Origin: Dichomitus squalens LYAD-421 SS1
Taxonomy: Eukaryota > Basidiomycota > Agaricomycetes > Polyporales > Polyporaceae
Assembly: GCF_000275845.1 (NCBI RefSeq)
Contig: NW_006766919.1
Location: 278,418 to 305,750, forward strand
DNA length: 27,333 bases
Direction: 5' to 3'
Position numbers and translations under genes: made by a program. The notes beneath the pieces are model-generated. The model was not told where the DNA came from. It made no database searches and worked only from the letters and a program-made list of their open reading frames with translations. This document shows positions 18,946 through 27,333 of the stretch, piece by piece. Numbering within the stretch: position 1 is the first letter of the stretch; each line of letters starts with the position of its first letter.

Positions 18946-20040
18946 TTATATAGGAGGTTTCTTTGTAATATCATACTAAAGTCATCATGACGTGGCTACA
19001 GGCTCAAGCTCAGCCCCGAAAGCACGTGTTCGACTGAGCACCGATTTACATTGTGAAGTCAACAAGTCTTGGATCATCGTGCTGGTTTATCACGGCGAAC
19101 GCGCATTGATACCCATTCGCCTCAATTCCCTCGATGGTGATCTCCAGCAGGATTCGGCGCCAGGGTAGAGCCCGGACGCCAGCCGCTCACGCTCTGCGTT
19201 CGATACGCTGAATCCGGCAGAGGGTCGATACCACCCAACATAAAACAACAAATTGAGCACCTCCTCCTTGACCGCGTTCAAACTGCCATCCACCCCCGCG
19301 CACATCCTCAACAACGCACAGCCGTAGGGCACGGGTGGAGGTACCACCCGTGAGCGCGACGATCACGAGGAATGATGGGAGGTTCACTTCTGCGAGGCAG
19401 GGAAGCGGATGAGGATGTGAGAATGAGGATGCGACGACACGGATGCGATGGGCGAGGGGAAAGGGATTTGAAGGGGGAGGGCCGGATTGTGTCGGAGAGG
19501 AAAGATAGAGGGGTACTCGCATCTGAGGGTGTTTTAGTCGGAGGCCATGCGTTGAGCTTGCGGCCAGATGCATGAGCACGCGCAACGCATATAGTCAACG
19601 CCTGAGAAAGCAGCTCACCTTCACATCACATGCGACCAGATATTATCAGTAACCCGTCGACCTACTTCGCCAGGACACCCGCCCATGCTTACAACGCGAG
19701 TAACACCGACGTCGGGTGCTGCACAATCTCCCTCCCTTCCAACAGCCGTAATTGTCTCCCTGTCCAGAACGCATGTCCCTGCGCAAGTTCGTAGCGAGCT
19801 CCTCCGTGACGCAGGCACGGAGCTGGAAGGTCCTCCCAGTCAAGACCGTCAGCTCCTGAAGTGCTGCGCTCCGGACCAGCTGTTCCTCATGGAAAGGAAG
19901 CCATTCAGCGAGGCGAGATTATCTGCTTAGGAGGATCATCTGATGTACGTCGGAGTAGGTCACGCATGGCGATTGTGGGGCTCCGTCAGGTCTGCAAGCG
20001 CGATGTTGCATGACAGAAAGGTGCATACAAAGGAGAGGAG
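18946..20040. other. Spacer after NLR copy 2 with unassigned coding-like peptides
   Basis: Two segments look partly coding but have no recognised family. On the minus strand, about 19345-19090 reads YGCALLRMCAGVDGSLNAV, then KEEVLNLLFYVGWYRPSAGF and SNAERERLASGLYPG. On the plus strand, 19685-19930 (ATG to TAG, 81 codons) ends SELLRDAGTELEGPPSQD and PDQLFLMERKPFSEARLSA. Neither has clear splice sites. They are likely remnants, or exons of a gene I cannot assemble. Confidence 0.3.
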
Positions 20041-20515
20041 GAGAGGGAAGAGTGAGTGAGGGTGTGCTCGCACTGGAAGGATTAAGCCGATGAGCCTCAA
20101 AACGTTCGAGGGAGACATGGAGTCAGAAGCGGGCGTTTGAGGAGTGCAGGAGTTGAAGGAAGGGAAGACGTCGGTAGATAGCTTCGACGGCTCTTCACGG
20201 GTCAAGCGGAACTGCCCAGAGAGGCTCGTGCCCTGTCCTCGTCCCGACCTTGGCCCCTCTCGTCCTCCTCCCGCATGTCGCGGTTATGGTATTCGTCGGA
20301 GAGTCGTCATGAAGAACGCGAGATCCGGTAATGACTTGGCGGCCGGTATGAAACCCTCGATAATCCGTTCGCAAGGTCGTCCATAATGCCCACACACAGG
20401 GGAAGCCAATCGGCGAAGGGGAAATCCTAGAAAGGATTGATGTCACTAGAAGGGCGGTATCTATCAACGTCTCATTCGCGCAGGCTAGAGCGGGAAATGT
20501 GGGAAAGCGCATTTG
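20041..20515 (-). pseudogene. Y family, copy 3: decayed fragment
   Basis: On the minus strand it reads DWLPLCVGIMDDLANGLSR (about 20430-20370), aligning with DWLLPLVRIVDDLADGPFE in Y2. Further on, TREEPSKLSTDVFPSFNS (from about 20205) aligns with TREELSKLSAAVLPLPT. The plus-strand block GGCTAGAGCGGGAAATG (about 20483) matches GCTCGAGCGGGAATACG of Y2 (about 6591). The Arg-rich and coiled-coil middle is largely missing, and the frames do not connect. Copies at 5, 6 and 20 kb place this family next to each NLR copy. Confidence 0.45.
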
Positions 20516-21222
20516 GAGGAGAACAGCTATGGAAGAGAGCAGCGGCAGTCGAGGATTGGCAGAGGCGTCGAGTTGGGGATGCGCGCTATCGCGTTTGGAT
20601 CAGCGTCCCCGAATGAGCGTCTAACAGATCGACTCGTCGTGTTTCCACGCTGCAGGCCTTGTGCACCTTCTTCTCCATATCGCCCTTCCGACCCACCAGG
20701 CTCATTCCAGGGACGGGCACGTTGAGCATTTAATATCATGGAGGTCAGATGTTCTTGCTGCTCTCACGCACAGTGCTTGATGTTTCCTTTCAATTCACAG
20801 CCTGAGAACCTGACTTGATGGGCCTCATGTCCAGCACGAACCCGTTCTCCAGAATTCCGTCGTTGGGCTTGATGCCTGGAATGGAATGTCTCGCCCGTCT
20901 TTCTGTCTCGGACAGCTCGGATTGGGAATATTTTGCCCAAGCTGGGACTGGACTGGACCGGCTCGTGGCCCACCACATTCTTGCCGCTCCGTTCCGACTT
21001 TGAAGTGGACCTTACGATTATCACTGTATGTTATCAGGATGTCTCCAACGAATCGCGATATTCCGCTTTTATCCGTCTGAGGAGTGTTCAGAGACGCGCT
21101 CTCCATCTCAGCCTCGTGGACTCGCCCATTGTGTCCGCTGGCTTTCTGTCTTCTGCCAGGCTAACTCTGCACAGTACATCCGCGCACTCCAATACCTCCT
21201 CAGACTACATTCTCAAACGATC
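20516..21222. other. Upstream region of NLR copy 3
   Basis: It should contain the promoter of copy 3. I see no clear TATA box. Overlapping short ORFs on both strands at 20764-21106 have no recognised similarity. A plus frame stays open from 21028 into the copy 3 start, with no ATG before 21223 except those displayed from alternative codons. Confidence 0.35.
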
Positions 21223-24200
21223 ATGTGCAAATTCAAGTCGAGATTGGGGAAACGGCTCAAACGATGCTTCAGGCGGTCTTCGAACGATGCCGAAGCCGTG
21301 TCCACCATTCCGGGACCTCCCGATATCGTTGAACCGGAGAATTGTGCTGCTGAGGGTTTGAGGAAGGTAGGAAACCCTCTTCGATCGATTGATTGCCTCT
21401 CCCTGACGCCGATTAGGACATCTCATTTGAGGAGACCCAGGATGCAGCGCCTGAAACAGTCCGTGCTGAGGATGTGGCCAAGATAGCGACAGCCATCGAC
21501 ACTGGCAGCACAGCATTGACCTCCCTCAGCTCAGACCACAGAATCGTAACTATAGGGGCGACAGCCATCGAGCCGACGGGAGAAGATGTCGAAAGCGCGT
21601 ACGAGCTGTGGAAGCCCGTGTTGGAAAATGTAGAGAGTTTTGCATCGCTCATCGAGGCCATAGGAGACGTGAGTCAGTCAATACCGTCTAGCGAGTTTCG
21701 GCGGTGCTGAAGATGATGTATAGCTCCATCCCTACGCCAAGATAGCATCCAGGGTTCTCCTTTCGGTCGTGAAGGTACGGTGTTTTCCACGTATGATTGA
21801 TCTATGCTCCCAGTCTAAACCACCCCTTCTCAGCCTGTAATCGACCAAGACAAACGTGACAACGCCATGGCCGATCTTCTCGAGGCGATGTACGAGCTCT
21901 ATGGCCTCGTGAACAAGACCGGCCGCCTGTCCGACCTGGACGAATATCGCAAGAAGCTGCTCAAGGATATGTCCTCGAAAACAGAGGAATGCGCCAAGTT
22001 CATCCAGGACGAGGCTCGATTTACCAATTTCTGTGAGGAAGTCTCGCCGAAGTCTTGCCATGACGCATATTGAGGTTGCACTGTAGGGATTCGAACGGGA
22101 AGCAATGTGATAACGGGTTCACGTGTGGACGAGAAAGTACGCGAGTTCACCGAGGCTTTCGTGGACCTCCGCCGGTCTTTCACCGAAGTAGGAGTGCTCG
22201 AGACTGAGATCCGGGTGGCGAACCTTGCAGATTCTAGTAAGCTCTAGTCGCCTTATATCTATCCTCTTTCTCACCGACGGTTTCAGGCAAAATCGACAAT
22301 CTGACCCACGTCCGGGGCGCAGGGCTGGATTCAGGCAGAGCTTGTCTCGAGGGCACGCGCGTGAAGACGTTGGGCGCGCTCCGAGATTGGATCAACAACC
22401 CCAATCCCGATGCCCCCCGAGTTCTCTTCCTCCTCGGCGGTGCTGGGACCGGCAAATCTTCCATCGCCCATTCCATTGGCGTGCACTTGGAGGCTCGTCG
22501 TCGCCTAGGCGCGTTCTTCTCCTTCAATCGCACGTTCCAGGCGGAGCGTCCGCCGAAATACGTGTTCAGCACGATTGCGCACGACCTGGCGAACTGGGAC
22601 CCCACCTTCCGACATGCGCTCGCGGACGTCCTCCATGATCATGGCGCTCTTGTAGGATCAGTTGACATCACGAAGCAGTGGAAGAGGCTTATAGCCGAGC
22701 CACTCAAGAAGGTTGGATTGGTTGGGCCGGTGGTGGTCGTCATCGACGCGTTCGATGAAAGTAGCTCTGCTAGCACTCCCGAACGCCGTCTGCTGCTGAA
22801 GCTTCTCACCGAGGGTTCTAGCGAGCTTCCTTCCAACTTCCGAATCCTCATCACATCCCGTCCTGAGCACGATGTCATGCGTGTCGTGGGCCGCTCTGAG
22901 GACGGTCATCGGCACATCAACCATATCAGCCTCGACGACAGCAAGGAAGAAGCGACATCGGACATCGAGCGATACCTCCATCACGAGCTCGCTTCAGATG
23001 ATACACTATCTGAGGAAGCACTGGACGATGCGGACTTCCGGCTGCTGGTCACTAAGGCGGAAGGTCTGTTCCAGTGGGCTGCAACGGCCTGCAGGGTTGT
23101 TCTTGGAAGCCCGGCTGGTCTGACATTGCAGGAACGACTCAACTTGCGTCTGGGCGCTGTATTGGGCGGAGGTGCTTTCTCCCTCGACGACCTATACCGA
23201 AGTATCCTGGAGCAGCATTTCCAGTTGGACGAGCCAGTTCTATCAGAGCGTTTCCGTTCTGTCATGGCACAGATCCTTTGCGCTTCCTCTCCGCTATCGA
23301 TGGATTCGCTGGATGAACTGCGTCGTCTCGCGACCGGCGGGAAGAGAGACGAGGTTACCCTTGTCGTGCAGTACATGGGTCCGCTACTCTCCGGGGTATC
23401 CTCCCGTACATCGCCTATCCGTCCTCTTCACACATCGTTCCGCGACTTCCTCACTGACAAGGCTAGAAGCCGGGAGTGGTTCGTCGACTTGTCGGCGGGA
23501 CATTCCACCATGGCGCTCTGTTGCTTCCGTATCATGAACGAAAGACTGTCGTTCAACATCTGCCACTTGGACACGTCCTACGTCCTCAACCGTGAAATTC
23601 CCGATCTGGAATCACGGCTAATTACCTTCGTTTCACAAAGCCTGTCGTACGCGTCATGCAGCTGGAAGGATCACCTCGCTGCCACGCATCCCCCCGATCT
23701 GCAGCAAGACGTAATCAGGTTTCTGCGAGAGAAGCTCCTCTTCTGGTTCGAATTGCTGAGCCTCCTCAAGTGCGTCAATCGCGCCGCCCCTTCACTGGAA
23801 GCACTCAAGGGCTATGAAGTGAGCCCGCTTGTTGTAATTGACACATTTGTATTCTGATCTGACTCGCGTCTGCCGTAGAACACCGCAAGCGACTCATTAA
23901 GGGAGCTATTGCGCGATGCGATATCCTTCATTCGCCGGTTCGCTGGTGTAATAGCCCAAGCCGCTCCTCACGTCTACATCTCAGCTCTGCCTTTCTCTCC
24001 GACGTTGTCCAAGGTCCGGACCAATTATCTCCCACATTTCCCCTCTCTTCCGCATGTCGACGGCATTCGTGACCGTTGGCCACAGGACCAGGCTGTCCTC
24101 TCGAGGCACACAAATATCGTTGGTTCCGTGGCATACTCCCTCGACGGTCGGTACATCGTGTCAGGATCGGCTGATGGGACAGTGCGAGTATGGGATGCCG

Positions 24201-26284
24201 AGACGGGCGAAGTAATCCATGAGCTGTCTTGCGACGACTGGGTCTGCGGGGTTGCTTTCTCACCCGATGGCCGTCACATTGCCGCAGCGCTCAATGATTG
24301 GACAGTGCGGATATGGGATTCGACGACAGGGGAGGCTGTCTGTGAACCTCTGCAGGGCCATCAGTGGGGCGTGTTGTGTGTTGCATACTCTCCAGACGGA
24401 CGGCGCATTGTATCTGGCGATGGCTTCGGTCATATCTGCATTCGCTCGGTGGACACACTCGGGATCATCAATCAGCTATTCTGTGGCGATTCGGGCGTTG
24501 CCTGCATCGCCTTCTCTCCGAGTAGTGGACATATCGCGTCGGGTTTAGACGATCGGACGGTGCGGGTTTGGGACGCCGTAGAAGGAAAGGCTGTGGGGAA
24601 GCCCTTCAAAGGCCATACAAGCAGGGTGAATTCTGTGCTTTTCTCGCTGGACGGCCTTCAGATTGTCTCCGGATCATCAGACTCGACGATCCGGATATGG
24701 GACTTCGGGACCCAACAGACCATCAGGACAATATCCCACCCCCTTCTGGATGGCGTATTGTCTCTCTCACTCTCTCCTGACGGCAAGCGCATTGTCTCTG
24801 GCTGTGGGAATGGTGGCATCCTCATATGGGACTTGGAGACATACGGGATTGGCGGGGGGCCACTTGTTGGGCACAGCAGCACAGTATGTGCTGTCAGCTT
24901 TTCACCTGACGGTCGCCACATCGTATCCGGCTCATCCGATGCGACAATACGGATATGGTCTGCAGAGGAGGGCGCAAGTGTGGAGAGCACTCGCGATGCC
25001 TCTTTCAGTTATCCGTCAAAATACAAGCCCGCCCGAATATTGGATTTGCGCTTTGGGCCCTTACTCGCGTACTCGCCAGACGGACGCCGTATCGTCTCGG
25101 GGTCTGATGACGGCGTGATCGAGATGTGGGATGCGGACACTGGCAACTCCATCGGCGTGGCTCTGAAGGGTCAAAGTTCCAAGGACATAGTTTGCGTCAG
25201 GTTCTCTCCGGATGGCCGTCGCTTGATTGTCGTCTCGGCAAGTAAGACCCCTCGTGTATGGGACTCGACTACACTCCAACCGCTCGGAAAACGTTTACGT
25301 GGCCACAGGGACTGGGTACGGGACGCTCATTACTCCCCAGATGGCCGCCGGATTGTCTCATGTTCGGGGGACCGCACTATTCGCATATGGGATGCTGAGA
25401 CATACGAGTGTCTCGTCGGGCCTTTGTGCGGGCATGAGAATAAGGTCGACTCCGTCGCTTGGTCACCGGATGGTACGCGCATCGCATCCGGCTCGTGGGA
25501 TGGGACGGTGCGCGTGTGGGATGCTGAGACGGGGCAGGCTGTTGGTGAGCCATTCAGGGGCCGCGAAGGCTGGATCCGGTGTGTGTCATGGTCCATGGAC
25601 GGCCGGTATTTAATGTCATCCACCGACGGGGGCACAATCCGATTCTGGGATCTGGAGACATGGGGGCCATCAGGCAATCCTATATACACCAGCATGAGCA
25701 GGGCGTTCACTGCGATGTTTTGGCCGCGTTACCGCCGGGTTGTGTCCCCTGACATGGTGAATCTTGGGACTATCTGGATGTGGGACACAGAGACGCGCGA
25801 GCCTGTTGGGGAGAACCTGTCCAATCCATTCGGAAGCGTTCACTCTCTCGCACTCTCTCCAGATGGTCGTCACATCGTATCACGTTCAAACACGATCATT
25901 GTGGTTTGGGATGCGAACGCTTTCACAGGCAAGTAGCGTCTGCTCTCTTCTTATTTGTATGCTTAACAATCAGCACTTCTTCAAGATCCTTGCGGACCTC
26001 ATCCACCCTTCGTCAACTACAACACTATGTCAAGGACCTCATTTGATGGCTCCTTCCAGTCGTCGACTCCTCCAGAGTACCCATATTGGAATGGCTGGAT
26101 CACGGACAAGAACGGTAATCACGTGATGTGGGTGCCGGACGAGTATCGTGACTGTCTATTGTGGCGAGGGATGGTCAAGGTTATGGGGCGTGAGTCAATC
26201 ACCATCAAATTCCCGAATGCTTTCTCTGGAACCGAGTGGGCAAAGTGTTATAGGCCTCATTATAGGCCTCAAACTTCCGCGTAG
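21223..26284 (+). CDS. NACHT-WD40 STAND/NLR-like protein, copy 3 (intact, eight exons)
   Basis: Exons: 21223-21366, 21417-21668, 21724-21774, 21834-22032, 22087-22236, 22287-23818, 23879-25928, 25986-26284. These join in frame to 1558 residues. Introns are 50-60 bp, GT-AG except the last (GC-AG). The N-terminus is polybasic ([18 protein letters not shown]), followed by an acidic linker and a helical region ([17 protein letters not shown] to about residue 265) of unknown type. NACHT has P-loop GGAGTGKSS (from 316) and Walker [13 protein letters not shown] (D at 419), with [11 protein letters not shown] after it. A winged-helix-like part and linker lead to 14 WD40 repeats (about 846-1459), enough for two seven-bladed propellers. 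The C-terminal module contains WVPDEYR and GTEWAKC. Family knowledge: NACHT ATPases with WD40 sensors (HET-D/HET-E type) act in fungal non-self recognition and cell death. The role of this gene is inferred only. Confidence 0.9.
25929..25985 (+). other. GC-AG intron before the C-terminal module, NLR copy 3
   Basis: The donor AG|GCAAGT (25927-25934) and acceptor TTCAAG (to 25985) give 57 bp. Splicing in phase 1 yields [12 protein letters not shown], matching copy 1. If the intron is kept, translation ends two codons on (AAG TAG, stop at 25934-25936), giving a protein without the C-terminal module. An alternative acceptor at 25973 (TCAG) is also in frame and would add four residues. Confidence 0.75.
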
Positions 26285-26525
26285 TTTTCCACTAGCTCAG
26301 CTACTCACGAGGACACATGTTCTCCACGTATACTTGCCTGTAAGCTGTCTCCCCAAGTCCGAACCCACTAGCAGAGTTTCATGTCTTCGTGTTGTGGTAT
26401 GCCTTAATATATACTCGAATCACCCGGAGAACATCGACTAACGGTCATACTTGACGTGGAAGCGAATCATACAGGGACCCTGTAACACGTGGCAGCATTG
26501 GTCTCACAAACACTACGCTCCCAAG
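26285..26525. other. 3' flank of NLR copy 3
   Basis: Similar to the flank of copy 1: CTAGCTCAGCTACTCACGAGGAC here against CTGGCTCAGTCACTCACC at 3349, with TTGCCTGT shared further on. An AT-rich stretch near 26403-26415 (CCTTAATATATACTC) may serve 3' end formation. No gene is present. Confidence 0.45.
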
Positions 26526-26780
26526 CACGGTTGACAGCTCAGACGACGTGCCAGAAGATCTTGTCCCCCTTGTCGCTGACTGCCTGTTCTCACTGACGTT
26601 CCCGTGTGCCTCTTCCAGCGACGCGTTGAGCCCGTCGCACGAGTATGAACCTCTGTCGAGCCGGCACCATTCATGATTTTCATCATTCCTGATCGACACT
26701 CCCGCTCGTTCAGCACGCGCTCCTGGTGCGTCAGAGTTTGGTGCTCGTCGTGATCCCGACTCGGATGTAGGCAATCGTCT
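26526..26780 (-). repeat. Dispersed repeat Z, copy 3 (longest)
   Basis: It matches Z1 (3886-3940) through CACGCGCTCCTGGTGCGTC and Z2 (7704-) through GACAGCTCAGACGAC, so it links the two shorter pieces into one unit. Minus-strand frames are open for 60-110 codons, reading THQERVLNERECRSGMM in one and ASLEEAHGNVSENRQ in another. The frames do not join. It is a remnant of an unidentified gene. Confidence 0.45.
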
Positions 26781-26851
26781 AGTCCTGGTGCGCATGTGAG
26801 TCGCTCGAGCGCTGGAAAACCCGTGTGCGACTGCGTCGCGAGGTCAGTGGA

Positions 26852-27077
26852 TGTAACGGATCGTTCATTATCTTATCTTATCTACATAGTTAATCTACAT
26901 CTTGTATCTAAATCTGGATCGTCATGGTGATCGGCGCTGATCCATCTGGATCCGCGCGACGTGGCGAAGGCTTCTCAGCCTTTCACCACGTCCACCATAG
27001 TATACGCCCTCTCAATCTAGAGATTGGTTCAGTGTACTTTGGACTTGTGTGAATCAGGCGACACCCGTATCATTACA
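26852..27077 (+). mobile_element. Candidate 5' LTR of a retroelement extending beyond the window
   Basis: It starts TGTAACGGATCG and ends CGTATCATTACA, with partly inverted ends (TGTAA/TTACA). The flanking pentamers (GTGGA before, CTTTT after) differ. This fits a 5' LTR followed by internal sequence, but it equally leaves the call unproven. A second possible right end is TTACA at 27087. An ORF with a gag-like composition begins 65 bp downstream. No typical tRNA primer site beginning TGG was found directly after the end. Confidence 0.4.
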
Positions 27078-27142
27078 CTTTTTTACACTTCATACCACGA
27101 ATACGTGGGTTTCTAGATTGTATTGTGTGTTAGGCACCTACC

Positions 27143-27333
27143 ATGACGGAACCCTCGACATCACACGCGACACACCGTGAGACCGCGAGCTCAACTCGAG
27201 CTTCGCCTCTGAGGCGGTCTCCCCGAGACCCGGACGCTTCGTCAGGAAGCTCTATCCCCGGAGGTCCTAGCTCGTCTGGCAGACGTGCGGACTCACCCCG
27301 AACCGGCGCTCTCCCAAGGTCCGCAGGGACCCC
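27143..27333 (+). CDS. N-terminal part of a Ser/Pro/Arg-rich protein, possibly retroelement gag; runs off the window
   Basis: The ATG at 27143 (context ACCATGACG) opens a frame that stays open for 63 codons to the window end. It begins MTEPSTSHATHRETASS and continues PLRRSPRDPDASSGSS. Such a disordered, basic, Ser/Pro-rich start is common in gag proteins of fungal gypsy-type elements, and the candidate LTR lies just upstream. No zinc knuckle or capsid motif falls inside the window, so an ordinary host gene is also possible. Confidence 0.45.
   Translation, partial: MTEPSTSHATHRETASSTRASPLRRSPRDPDASSGSSIPGGPSSSGRRADSPRTGALPRSAGT

Noticed and set aside
22085..22105. tRNA B-box-like sequence GGATTCGAAC
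   Set aside because: It lies in the start of a conserved NLR exon, and no matching A box or cloverleaf is visible at the right distance.

Overview
The window looks like accessory DNA from a filamentous basidiomycete, most likely an Agaricomycete. The evidence is: many introns of about 45-60 bp; a FunK1-type fungal protein kinase; large NACHT-WD40 (STAND/NLR-like) genes ending in a Trp-rich C-terminal module typical of Agaricomycete WD40 proteins; and Ty1/copia and other LTR retroelement remains. I do not name a species.

Layout: (1) 1-692 is the 3' end of a Ty1/copia element (RNase H end of pol, polypurine tract, 3' LTR). It sits inside the NACHT exon of NLR copy 1, whose remainder (693-3343) carries 14 WD40 repeats. 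(2) 3344-9340 is a junkyard of decayed and repeated sequence. It holds fragments of three dispersed families (X, Y, Z here), a solo LTR with a perfect 5-bp target duplication (6969-7265), and one possible small membrane-protein gene on the minus strand. (3) 9357-10514 is an intron-containing but broken copy of the mitochondrial ATP synthase subunit b gene (ATP4-like). A decayed FunK1 C-terminal fragment on the minus strand follows it. (4) 11690-14339 (minus) is an intact four-exon FunK1 kinase gene. (5) 14949-18945 is NLR copy 2, a 5'-truncated pseudogene with several frameshifts, a deletion of about 122 bp and a nonsense codon. (6) 18946-21222 holds another Y-family fragment. (7) 21223-26284 is NLR copy 3, reconstructed here as an intact eight-exon gene of 1558 aa (unknown N-terminal region, NACHT, 14 WD40 repeats, C-terminal module). 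(8) The right edge has a Z-family repeat, a candidate 5' LTR (26852-27077) and the start of a Ser/Pro/Arg-rich ORF that runs off the window.

How the genes relate: the three NLR copies are tandem direct paralogues. Copies 1 and 3 are closest and also share 3' flanks, so the duplicated unit is larger than the gene. All three keep a GC-AG intron just before the C-terminal module. By family knowledge, NACHT-WD40 proteins of fungi are STAND sensors linked to non-self recognition and regulated cell death. That role is not shown by this sequence. Only copy 3 and the FunK1 kinase look like intact large protein-coding genes; the rest is birth-and-death residue plus transposons.
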